Shown: one piece after another, positions 25,494-33,586 of the stretch | Layout of the letters: each line of letters starts with the position of its first letter | How positions within the stretch are numbered: position 1 is the stretch's first letter | Assembly (NCBI GenBank): GCA_964406575.1 | Contig: CAYOSH010000027.1 | Coordinates: 1-52,844, forward strand | Origin: WTAW01 sp964406575 | GTDB lineage: Bacteria; Acidobacteriota; Aminicenantia; Aminicenantales; Aminicenantaceae | Reading direction: 5' to 3' | DNA length: 52,844 nucleotides | Program-made: the position numbers and the translations under genes | Notes under the pieces: model-generated | Told to the model about the DNA's origin: nothing | Databases searched by the model: none | What the model saw: the letters and a program-made list of their open reading frames with translations, nothing else

Positions 25494-26401
25494 TCCACTC
25501 CAACCACCTTTGCAAACAGGTCTTCAAGAGAAGTCTGGCTCTTGACGAAATGTCGTATCTGATATCCTCCCTCAGCCGCCAAATGAAAAATCTGCTGGGG
25601 ACTCTTCCCTGGAGGCATGTACACTTTGAGAATCCCATCCTCTGTGACTTCGACGCGGCATTCCATGGCGTTGAGCTTATCTATGAAACCCCCTGGCTCG
25701 CTCTTGACCTTGAGCTCATAAAGGCTGTAATCCAGTTGTCTCAGGGCTTTCAGATCTCCCTGATCGGCCACTTTGCCCTTGTTGAGGATCAGCACAAAGG
25801 AGCACACAGCTTCTATGTCAGAGAGGATGTGTGACGATATCAGCACCTGAATATTTCTTTTGGATGAAATGTCCATAATGAGTTCCAGGATCTCATGTCT
25901 TCCCTGGGGGTCTAATCCGCTAGTGGGCTCATCGAGAAAAATGAGTTTAGGGTCATGGACAAGAGCCTGGGCGAGCTTGAGCCGCTGTCTCATGCCGCTG
26001 GAGTAAGTCTCCAAATTGCGGTATCGGCTCTCTTCAAGCCCAACATAGAAAAGAACTTCGTGTGCCCGCTTCATGGCCTCCTGACGAGGCATACCGGATA
26101 ATTCGCCCAAGTAGGAGGTGAAGGTAACGGCATCGATATTGGTGATCAAACAATCGTCCTCAGGCATATAGCCCACATAGCGCCGGATCATCCGCTGTTG
26201 AGTCCTGATGTCATAATCGAGAACGCGCCCCTCTCCCCTATCTGGTTTCAAAAAACCCAGAAGGATACGCAGCAGTGTGCTTTTTCCCGCACCGTTGGGA
26301 CCCAAAAGTCCGATGGCTCCCTGAGGTAGGGATAGGTCCACACCGTCTAAGGCCTTGATCTTGCCGTAGCTGAAATACAGATCGTGGATCTCAACACTCA
26401 T
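25490..26401 (-). CDS. ABC transporter ATP-binding protein
   Basis: A 303-residue ABC ATPase, first gene of the four-gene operon. Motifs: Walker A 'GLLGPNGAGKST', 'VGYMPEDDCL' for the Q-loop region (E in place of Q), signature 'YSSGMRQRLKLA', Walker B 'LIFLDEPTSGLDP', switch His in 'VLISSHIL'. The C-terminal extension of about 80 residues binds no recognised ligand. It is paralogous to the ATPase at 23692-24618, so the operon may have arisen by duplication of an ATPase-permease pair. Confidence 0.9.
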   Translation of the reverse strand: MSVEIHDLYFSYGKIKALDGVDLSLPQGAIGLLGPNGAGKSTLLRILLGFLKPDRGEGRVLDYDIRTQQRMIRRYVGYMPEDDCLITNIDAVTFTSYLGELSGMPRQEAMKRAHEVLFYVGLEESRYRNLETYSSGMRQRLKLAQALVHDPKLIFLDEPTSGLDPQGRHEILELIMDISSKRNIQVLISSHILSDIEAVCSFVLILNKGKVADQGDLKALRQLDYSLYELKVKSEPGGFIDKLNAMECRVEVTEDGILKVYMPPGKSPQQIFHLAAEGGYQIRHFVKSQTSLEDLFAKVVGVD

Positions 26402-26496
26402 TGTTTCTCTATAACAGTTAAAGCTTTCATACCATGATACGATTATCAGTCGTAAAAAGTTCAGTTATTTTTGCAATAAAAGAAGGCATCACACCG

Positions 26497-28119
26497 TCAA
26501 GAAATTCCGATCTCACGGATATTAGCCGGTGTCCCATCACCAAAGACCAAAGCGCGATAGGCTTTCTCCACTCTGTCCCAATTTTCCTCCCTGTCCAAAG
26601 CCCAAAATCTTCCCATCACGGTGACAACTCTTCCTAGAGATAGAGCTTGACACCTTTTTTCAACCTTATCCACATAGATCGCGCCGCTTTCCGGCCTCTC
26701 GCCCCTTCTTCCAATCAGAGAGTGGACATAGACTTCCTGAACACCCGCGTCTTTGGCCATCCGGAGCAGCGCAAACAGGTGATCGATCGTTCCGTGGGAG
26801 CTGTAAAAAGAGACAATTCCCAAGAGATGGAGGGCTCGCTCTCTGTCCTTGGCGCCCTGCATCGCCCATAGAAAAGCAGGATTTTGGAAGAAACTCTCAT
26901 CTTCGATAGATTTATCGATCCTCACTCTGTCGAGCAGGATGCGTCTTCCGGCTCCCAGATGAAGATGACCAGCTTCAGAATTTCCCACGGTGTTGGCGGG
27001 CATCCCCACAGCTTCACCGGAAGCATCCAGTGTCGAATGGGGAAATTGTGTCCACATCTTGTCAAAGTTTGGGGTGTGGGCTTCTTCGATCAGGTTTCCG
27101 AATGGATCCCTCCGCGTTCCCCATCCATCCAGAATGAGGAAAAGAAGCATCTGATTTCTGCCATCCCTTTTATCAGGCCTTTCGATCAAAGAGAGTCCGG
27201 TCATTTCAGCCGGCTTCTCCAGACCCAGCAACTGGAGCAGAGTGGGCGCGACATCGCTCAATTCTCCATGGCCCCTTAAATGCCACAGATCCGGATCTTC
27301 TTGACTGAAATCCGCGAGGATAAACGGGACGGGATTTTTTGTGTGTCCTGTGTTGATGGTTCCGTCCGCATATTGCCATTCCTCGACTGTGCCATGGTCA
27401 GCCGTCACAACAAGCGTAACACCCCGAGAACGGCATGCATCCACAAGTTTTCCTATTTCCTTATCCACGGTCTCTACAGCACGCAAAACCGCCTGTTTAT
27501 CCTCGATGTGGCCCAATACATCCACGTTTGCCAGATTCCCGACAACAACGTGGACCGAAGGATCATCGAGTTGAGTAATTATGGCCTCAGCGACCTCGTC
27601 TGCACTCATTTCCGGAGTGAGAGTGTAGGAATTGACGCCTTCCGGAGAGGGCACGAGAATCCTTTTTTCCCCAGGGAAAGGTTTTTCATTTTTGCCGTTC
27701 ATGAAATATCCCACATGTATGGCTTTTTCGGACTCGGCAACCTTAACCAGGGATAAACCATTTGAGGTCACAACTTCCGTAAACGTATTTTTTACCTCTC
27801 CTTCTGGAGGAAAGGCGACCTGGACATCCAGCGAAGATGCGTATTCAATCATGGTCACAAAATCCAGATCCATACCCTCTTTAGCGGAAAATGTGTTGAA
27901 ATTCCTGTCCGTTAAGCTTTCAGTGATTTCAATCTCTCTTTCGCCGCGGATGTCATAAAAAATGACAGAATCTCCTGAACGGATCCGACCCACAGGTTTT
28001 TGAGTGAGATCAACCGCCACAATCGGTTCCAACTCTTCATCCTCTTGGCCCGCCCGGTAGGCCTCTCTTATGGCCTTGACCATTGATGATTCTTCACTTT
28101 CGGTCCTTTTTTTGTTCAT
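26497..28119 (-). CDS. gpmI: Circularly permuted cofactor-independent phosphoglycerate mutase
   Basis: The ATG at 28119 has GAGG seven bases upstream; 540 residues. Every signature of the 2,3-bisphosphoglycerate-independent enzyme (3-phosphoglycerate to 2-phosphoglycerate, two Mn ions, phosphoserine intermediate) is present, but in the wrong order. Residues ~14-312 equal the second half of a normal enzyme: 'DSVIFYDIRGER' (R58, R61), 'ESEKAIHV' (K132), 'NVDVLGH' (D200, H204), 'TADHG' (D241, H242), 'NTGH' (H259), 'GELSDVAPTLLQLLGL'. Then 'LILDGWG' (D331), catalytic Ser381 in 'TVGNSEAGHLHLGAGR', His442, and 'MGRFWALDREENWDR' (R504, R510) follow, which normally come first. The chain begins and ends in what is usually one loop of the transferase domain. 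The usual DGRD loop is 'IGRRGE', losing both Asp residues. Activity is likely but untested. Confidence 0.9.
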   Translation of the reverse strand: MNKKRTESEESSMVKAIREAYRAGQEDEELEPIVAVDLTQKPVGRIRSGDSVIFYDIRGEREIEITESLTDRNFNTFSAKEGMDLDFVTMIEYASSLDVQVAFPPEGEVKNTFTEVVTSNGLSLVKVAESEKAIHVGYFMNGKNEKPFPGEKRILVPSPEGVNSYTLTPEMSADEVAEAIITQLDDPSVHVVVGNLANVDVLGHIEDKQAVLRAVETVDKEIGKLVDACRSRGVTLVVTADHGTVEEWQYADGTINTGHTKNPVPFILADFSQEDPDLWHLRGHGELSDVAPTLLQLLGLEKPAEMTGLSLIERPDKRDGRNQMLLFLILDGWGTRRDPFGNLIEEAHTPNFDKMWTQFPHSTLDASGEAVGMPANTVGNSEAGHLHLGAGRRILLDRVRIDKSIEDESFFQNPAFLWAMQGAKDRERALHLLGIVSFYSSHGTIDHLFALLRMAKDAGVQEVYVHSLIGRRGERPESGAIYVDKVEKRCQALSLGRVVTVMGRFWALDREENWDRVEKAYRALVFGDGTPANIREIGIS

Positions 28120-28389
28120 CGCCAATCCTCGGTTTAAGCCCCTACTATAGATACCAACCTATCCGATGTCAACCTGTCACGCACGCAGATAAACACTTCC
28201 AACCCCTAAAGACATGAATACTCCATAATGTTATAACCTGGACTATTCATCTTGACGAATGGAGGATGGCTTATTAAAGTAGGGATATAATCCAAAGGTC
28301 ATTGCCTGTGTCACAAAGCTCGATTCTGACCGTCAAATATCGAACAGACCGTCCCGGAAAGCGTCCGGGGTGTTTGGAAAGGAGGAAAC

Positions 28390-30435
28390 ATGAAAAAAAT
28401 AACGATACCTTTGTTCATCATTTGTGTTGGACTTTCATTGACAGCGCCCATTTCAGCAAAGGATTCCCGCCCGATCGCATTTGATGATTTTATCCGGATC
28501 AAACGGATCAGTGACCTTCAGATAGCTCCTCAAGGTGACCTCATCGCTTTTGTCATCACAACAATGGACAGAGAAAAAAACACAAGCACTCAAAACATCT
28601 GGGTCCAACCTGTGGAAGGAGGAGAGCCGCGGCAACTCACATCAAGCCCCGAAACCGACTTCCATCCCAGATGGTCGCCCGACGGGAAAAAAATCGCCTT
28701 TATATCGTCAAGAAATGGAACTCCCCAGGTTTGGATGATCGATTCGAGAGGTGGAGAGGCTTATCCAGTGACACACATCTCTACTGGGGCATCAGGTGTG
28801 ATATGGTCTCCCGCAGGAAAACATCTGGCCTTCATATCGTCCGTCTATCCGGATTGTGCGGATGACAACTGCAACCGCCAAAGAAATGAGACAAAGGAAA
28901 AAAGCCTGGTGAAAGCGCAACTGTTTGATGAATTGCTCTTCCGTCATTGGAATGCTTGGAGAGACGGGACACGGAGTCATGTCTTTGTCGCTCCAGTCGA
29001 TGGAGGAACTCCCCGCGACCTCTCCCCCGGAGATTACGATGTGCCGCCCATTGCTCTCGGAAGCAGCCAAGACTACACTTTTTCGCCCGATGGGAAAGAG
29101 ATGTGCTTCGTTCGCAACACAGACCCAGAGCTGCGGCTCGGGCTCGGGACCAACAATGACCTTTTTATCGCCTCTATCGAAGGAGGAAATGTCGTGAAAC
29201 TCACAGAAAACAGAGCCAACGACAACTCTCCCCATTACTCCCCTGATGGCCGGCACATCGCTTACAGAGCCATGCGCAGGCCTGGATTTGAAGCAGATAG
29301 ATATTCTCTTATGCTTTATGATCGAAAAACACAGGAGACCAGAAACCTCACAGAAAAGCTGGACGCCTCCGTATCAGAGATCATCTGGTCACAGGACAGT
29401 ACAAAGATCTACATCAGCTTTGATGAAAAGGGCCGCACGGTTATTGCGCGTGTCTCCGTCGCAGACCTGAACATAGAGAGGACCCTGGACGGACACACCA
29501 TCAGCTCACTCCAACTCTTTCCCAGCGGAAAAAAAGTCCTTTTCCTTAAAGAGGCAATCCATCATCCCGCTGAAATACACACGTTTGATATGGATTCTAA
29601 CTCACTCACAGCACTCACAGACATGAATGGCCCGCTTTTGAATGGCCTCAAAATGAATCCCGCGGAGGAATTTTGGTTCGAAGGTGCCGGGGGCGACAAG
29701 ATCCACGGGTATCTGCTCAAGCCGCCCTCGTTCGAGCCCGGCAAAAAATACCCCCTGGTTTTGCTTATCCATGGAGGTCCTCAAGGGGCTTGGAACGATA
29801 ACTTCCATTACCGATGGAACGCCCAAATGTTCGCCTCCCCCGGTTACGTTGTCGCCATGATCAATTTTCACGGAAGCACGGGTTACGGTCAAGATTTCAC
29901 AGACTCTATATCAGGAGATTGGGGCGGAAAGCCTTATCAAGACATCATGCTCGGCCTGGATCATCTTTTTTCTCATTATGATTTTATAGACAAGGACAAG
30001 GTGGGAGCGGCAGGTGCATCCTACGGGGGATACATGATCAATTGGATCGAGGGGAATACTGATCGATTCAAATGTCTCATTTCCCATGCAGGGGTGTTCG
30101 ACCTCCGATCTATGTATGGGGGGACAGAAGAGCTCTGGTTCCCAGAATGGGAATTCCGCGGGACACCATGGACGAATCCAGAACAGTATGAAAAATGGTC
30201 TCCCAGCACCTACGTCCAGAATTTCAAGACACCTTGCCTGGTCATACACGGTCAGAATGATTTCAGGCTGCCTGTGACACAGGGATTCCAGCTTTTTACA
30301 GCTCTCCAGCGCATGCATGTGCCCTCAAAGCTGCTATATTTTCCCGATGAGGGCCACTTTGTCGCAAAACCACAGAACGCCGCTCTCTGGTGGAAGACCG
30401 TACACGAGTGGCTTGCGGACTATTTGGAGCCATAA
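28390..30435 (+). CDS. Secreted S9-family prolyl oligopeptidase/acylaminoacyl peptidase
   Basis: The 681-residue protein has a cleavable signal peptide ('MKKITIPLFIICVGLSLTAPISA', cut near residue 23), so it acts in the periplasm or outside. A beta-propeller of TolB-like blades ('HPRWSPDGKKIAFIS', 'YTFSPDGKEM', 'NSPHYSPDGRHIAYRA') covers residues ~35-380. The alpha/beta-hydrolase domain follows with 'LLIHGGPQGAW', nucleophile Ser in 'GAASYGGYMINW' (written GASYGG in the chain), Asp in 'HGQNDFRLP' and His in 'DEGHF'. Such enzymes release N-terminal or acylated residues from peptides. GGAGG lies six bases before the start. The propeller restricts access to short peptides. Confidence 0.92.
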   Translation: MKKITIPLFIICVGLSLTAPISAKDSRPIAFDDFIRIKRISDLQIAPQGDLIAFVITTMDREKNTSTQNIWVQPVEGGEPRQLTSSPETDFHPRWSPDGKKIAFISSRNGTPQVWMIDSRGGEAYPVTHISTGASGVIWSPAGKHLAFISSVYPDCADDNCNRQRNETKEKSLVKAQLFDELLFRHWNAWRDGTRSHVFVAPVDGGTPRDLSPGDYDVPPIALGSSQDYTFSPDGKEMCFVRNTDPELRLGLGTNNDLFIASIEGGNVVKLTENRANDNSPHYSPDGRHIAYRAMRRPGFEADRYSLMLYDRKTQETRNLTEKLDASVSEIIWSQDSTKIYISFDEKGRTVIARVSVADLNIERTLDGHTISSLQLFPSGKKVLFLKEAIHHPAEIHTFDMDSNSLTALTDMNGPLLNGLKMNPAEEFWFEGAGGDKIHGYLLKPPSFEPGKKYPLVLLIHGGPQGAWNDNFHYRWNAQMFASPGYVVAMINFHGSTGYGQDFTDSISGDWGGKPYQDIMLGLDHLFSHYDFIDKDKVGAAGASYGGYMINWIEGNTDRFKCLISHAGVFDLRSMYGGTEELWFPEWEFRGTPWTNPEQYEKWSPSTYVQNFKTPCLVIHGQNDFRLPVTQGFQLFTALQRMHVPSKLLYFPDEGHFVAKPQNAALWWKTVHEWLADYLEP

Positions 30436-30454
30436 CTCCAGGGTCCCGAAGCGA

Positions 30455-31345
30455 TCAAAAATCGAGATAGAGGAGAGAGAGGGGGTCGATGCGATTTCCC
30501 TGAATTTTCACTCCCCAGTGAAGATGCGGTCCGGTGACCCTTCCCGTGGCGCCGACCTCCCCTACCACATCCCCTTTTTTTACAAAGTCTCCTCTTTCCA
30601 CTCTAAACTTTGACAAATGTAAATAGAGGGTGAAAACACCGATACCGTGATCGATAATAACGGTCTTCCCTGCATAATAGAGGTGTGAAGCCAGGACGAT
30701 TCTTCCCGAATTGGAGGCAACGACCGGTGTCCCATAAGGAGACGAAATATCCACACCACTATGGGGAGAGCGGGGTTGGCCGTTAAAAATCCTTTTTTCC
30801 CCAAAATTGGGAGCCACTTCTCCCGGGGAGGGGATAATGAATGAACCCTCACCCAGCCATTGGAGAGTGAATATATCGTATATCGTGTCCAGAAGCTCAG
30901 ATTCTTCGTGGATCCTATCCAGGACCTCGGGAGGAGGCGTAACATATTTTTCATCGACCCGCAGTTTCTTCACAGGGAATTCCTTGGTGACAACGCAGAT
31001 CTCCTTGATGAGCTTCTCGTGATGGCCATCTGAGTAGACAGGCGTGATCACAATCGGGTAAGTCCCGGGTTCCAATCCGAGGTCGATGCCGATGAGAGCC
31101 ATATAATCACCGGTATTCGGCCTGTAACCAAAGGCATATTTTTCTCCGGCAAACCGAGCATGGACGCTTTTAAGAGGAGAATTTGAGTGGACGGTGACTC
31201 TGACCACTTCTCCGGGCTGTGGAGCTCGAAAATCAAGATCGGCTGTGATCCCAGGCGTTGCTGTCTGGACCTTCTGGTCAGTGCCGAAGGCGCCCAAACA
31301 GCCTAGACACAACACGCCTATTCCGACAAACACACCTTTTCTCAT
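30455..31345 (-). CDS. Secreted M23-family peptidase
   Basis: The 296-residue protein has a short signal ('MRKGVFVGIGVLCLGCLGAFG'), possibly with a lipobox-like 'LCLGC', then ~120 residues of beta-rich domain ('GEVVRVTVHSNSPLKSVHARF'). The C-terminal LytM/M23 domain has the zinc ligands His and Asp in 'SPHSGVDISSPYGTPV' and the second pair in 'GPHLHWGVKI'. M23 enzymes cleave peptidoglycan cross-bridges or act as activators. With the D-aminoacylase upstream on the same strand, a cell-wall recycling or remodelling role is plausible. It ends 20 bases after the convergent S9 peptidase gene. Confidence 0.88.
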   Translation of the reverse strand: MRKGVFVGIGVLCLGCLGAFGTDQKVQTATPGITADLDFRAPQPGEVVRVTVHSNSPLKSVHARFAGEKYAFGYRPNTGDYMALIGIDLGLEPGTYPIVITPVYSDGHHEKLIKEICVVTKEFPVKKLRVDEKYVTPPPEVLDRIHEESELLDTIYDIFTLQWLGEGSFIIPSPGEVAPNFGEKRIFNGQPRSPHSGVDISSPYGTPVVASNSGRIVLASHLYYAGKTVIIDHGIGVFTLYLHLSKFRVERGDFVKKGDVVGEVGATGRVTGPHLHWGVKIQGNRIDPLSLLYLDF

Positions 31346-31385
31346 CTTCCCAGGGATGCCATTTCAAATACTCAATTCCAACGCT

Positions 31386-33086
31386 TCACATATTTTTCCG
31401 TAAGATACTCCCCGGAAGAAGTCCCGAGTGATCACCCTGGTCAATAACCACCTGGCCGTTCACAATGACACAACGGATGCCCTCGGGATATTGGTGGGGA
31501 TTCTTGAACGTCGCTTTGTCGATAACTCTATCCTCATCAAATATCACGATATCTGCAAAGTATCCTTTCTTTAGAGCGCCTCTTTGGGCAAAACCAAAAT
31601 TCCTGGCAGGAACAGACGTCATCTTTTTCAGCATCTCTGACATGGGCAGGATCCGTTCTTCCCTGATGTACTTTCCCAGCACACGGGGAAAAGTCCCATA
31701 ATTGCGTGGATGGGGTTTTCCCTTGCTTAAAGGGCCATACGGAGCGATCGCCGACCCATCACAGCCAACGCCGACCAAAGGATGAGCAAGGATTCTTTTC
31801 AAGTTCTGCTCAGTCATCATAAAGATCACCTGCCCGGCCCTATCCTTCTCTTCGATCAAAAGATCTCTTAAAAACACAAACACGTCTTTTGCTGTCTCCT
31901 GTGTCGCTTCCAACACCGTCTTTCCTTCAAAGCGGCGGTTTTTCTCCGTAAAAACAGATGAGATGACAACTTTATCCCAAGAACCGAGCTTCTTCTCCCT
32001 TTCAACGAGGAAAGCACGGAATTTGCTCTCCAGGGTCGGGTCCTTCAACCGTGCTAAAAACTCATCTGTAGTCCCCTGTTTTGCCCATAGGGGAAAATTC
32101 ATGCTGCTGAGACCTGTGGCGCCTGCGATATACGGGTAGCGATCACAATAAACGGGAATGCCCTCTTTCTTCGCTTCCTCCAGTTTAGCCAGTGCGGCAT
32201 CGATCTTGTTCCAGTTGCGCGGATAAGCGACTTTAAAATGGGATATCTGAAGCCTTATTCCTGCCTTGCGGGACACATCGATTGTCTCATCCATGGCCTC
32301 GAGTAATTCATCGCTCTCATCGCGCATGTGGGTGGCATAGATTCCCCCGTTCTGCGCAGCAACGCGACACAACTCCACGATCTCATTCTGTTGGGCATAA
32401 CTTCCCGGGGCGTATTCCAGACCGCTGGAGAGCCCCAAAGCTCCATTCTTGATGTTCTCCGCTACGAGGGCCCTCATCCTTTCCAATTCCTCAGCTTTGG
32501 GCGGTCTGTCGTTAAACCCCACAGCAACTCCTCTTATGGTCCCCTGGCCGACAAAGGTTGAGTAATTGAGCGCCATCCCTTTTTCTTCGAGCTCAGCAAA
32601 AAAACCCTTGATATCCCTCCATGACACATCGATGTCATAGGATTCCTTCATGTTGTCTCTGTACTCATCATAAATTTCCCCAGCTATAGGAAATGGGGAG
32701 CTGCCACAGTTCCCGCTGACAAGAGTCGTGATCCCCTGGCGGATCGAGCTCTCCGCTTTGGGATTGACCAGGAGTTCGACATCCGTATGATCGTGGGCAT
32801 CGATGAAACCAGGACAGACAGCAAGATTTTTTGCGTCGATAACAGATTGTCCTTTTGCGGCAGGGATCTTCCCCACCTTCTCGATTTTTTCACCACAAAT
32901 TCCAATATCCGCTGTGACCGCCTCACGGCCGAGGCCATCAAAAACACGTCCATTTTTGATGACCACGTCAAATTCCTTTTTTGAAGAGCACCCTTTGAGG
33001 AGTATTCCGCATCCACTCAAACCTGTAATCATGGCGACGCGGGATGATCGTTGCAGAAAATCGCGTCGTGAGATAAATTTTTTCAT
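31386..33086 (-). CDS. N-acyl-D-amino-acid deacylase (amidohydrolase), Tat-type signal
   Basis: The 566-residue protein begins with a twin-arginine signal ('SRRDFLQRSSRVAMITGLSGCG') that ends in a Cys-containing stretch, so it may be a Tat-exported lipoprotein. The D-aminoacylase pattern is clear: 'GFIDAHDHTDVELL' for the metal His pair, 'VSGNCGSSPFP' for the metal-bridging Cys, 'YATHMRDESD' and 'LQISHFKVA' for the other His ligands, and 'VGCDGSAIAPYG' for the catalytic Asp. These zinc enzymes release D-amino acids from N-acyl derivatives. It lies 41 bases upstream of the M23 gene, in the same direction, and close to a Tat-type alanine racemase, suggesting extracytoplasmic D-amino-acid metabolism. 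Confidence 0.88.
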   Translation of the reverse strand: MKKFISRRDFLQRSSRVAMITGLSGCGILLKGCSSKKEFDVVIKNGRVFDGLGREAVTADIGICGEKIEKVGKIPAAKGQSVIDAKNLAVCPGFIDAHDHTDVELLVNPKAESSIRQGITTLVSGNCGSSPFPIAGEIYDEYRDNMKESYDIDVSWRDIKGFFAELEEKGMALNYSTFVGQGTIRGVAVGFNDRPPKAEELERMRALVAENIKNGALGLSSGLEYAPGSYAQQNEIVELCRVAAQNGGIYATHMRDESDELLEAMDETIDVSRKAGIRLQISHFKVAYPRNWNKIDAALAKLEEAKKEGIPVYCDRYPYIAGATGLSSMNFPLWAKQGTTDEFLARLKDPTLESKFRAFLVEREKKLGSWDKVVISSVFTEKNRRFEGKTVLEATQETAKDVFVFLRDLLIEEKDRAGQVIFMMTEQNLKRILAHPLVGVGCDGSAIAPYGPLSKGKPHPRNYGTFPRVLGKYIREERILPMSEMLKKMTSVPARNFGFAQRGALKKGYFADIVIFDEDRVIDKATFKNPHQYPEGIRCVIVNGQVVIDQGDHSGLLPGSILRKNM

Positions 33087-33586
33087 CGTTATCCTTATCG
33101 TGATGGATTATCTGTCAATATATAAGAAATACTTTCTGTTGTCTATACACTATCACAACTTGTGAGCATCCACAGAATGCCATTTGTCATGGATTTAAAG
33201 GAGTTCATTCCTAAACTTTTCTGGCTTTAACCGAGAGCCCATGCCGGAAGCAACCCCAAGTCCGTGATGATTGAAGTTCCGAGTGCTCCAAATGGTGATT
33301 TCGAAAACACTCTCAGTTTCCCCAGCGAGGAAACTTCGCTCGGTTCCGGGCTTCCCTCACATTTCCTCTTAGGAGATGTACCATGCCCGTCCAGCCCTTC
33401 TCACGGTTTTCTCCACCACACAATTGGATCACTCCATAATGCAATGTGAATTATGCCATCATTGTTTTAGGGATGCATCACATCATCATGTTACTTTACG
33501 CACACGCCGCGGAGCTGGATAAAACCGAGACAATTCTGTATCCTAAGTTCCGTATCCTTAATCTTATGGCAAAAAGGAAGGCGACA
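33087..33586. other. 500-bp divergent intergenic region carrying a repeat element
   Basis: The gap separates the minus-strand deacylase and the plus-strand alanine racemase. Positions 33250-33475 are a non-coding repeat described separately. The remaining ~160 bases next to the deacylase are AT-rich and must contain its promoter. An open frame from ATG 33446 to the racemase exists, but its start lies inside the repeat and has no ribosome binding site. Confidence 0.6.
33250..33475 (+). repeat. Family-1 repeat element, copy A
   Basis: About 226 bases match the reverse complement of 36165-36390. The core, 33294-33425, is closely similar and includes a 37-base identical run beginning at GGTGATTTCGAAAACACTC. 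Ends are more diverged but still recognisable ('AAGTCCGTGATGATTGAAG' against 'AAATGCGTGATGAATGATA'). Inside is a hairpin ATTTCC-TCTTA-GGAGAT, whose counterpart in the other copy is ATCTCC-TCACG-GGAGAT; the stem remains paired in both, one through a G-T pair. No reading frame is conserved. Confidence 0.85.

Noticed and set aside
26497..28119. Fusion of two different metalloenzymes, or an assembly join, instead of a permuted mutase
   Set aside because: Each motif of one iPGM occurs exactly once, and the ends meet at one point in the normal chain. An assembly error would need to keep one frame across the junction.
33250..33475. CRISPR array or tRNA-like gene in the repeated intergenic regions
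   Set aside because: There are single copies per site, no regular spacers, and no cloverleaf with an acceptor stem.
33446..33586. N-terminal extension of the alanine racemase
   Set aside because: The extension begins inside a repeat element, has no ribosome binding site, and would bury the twin-arginine signal.
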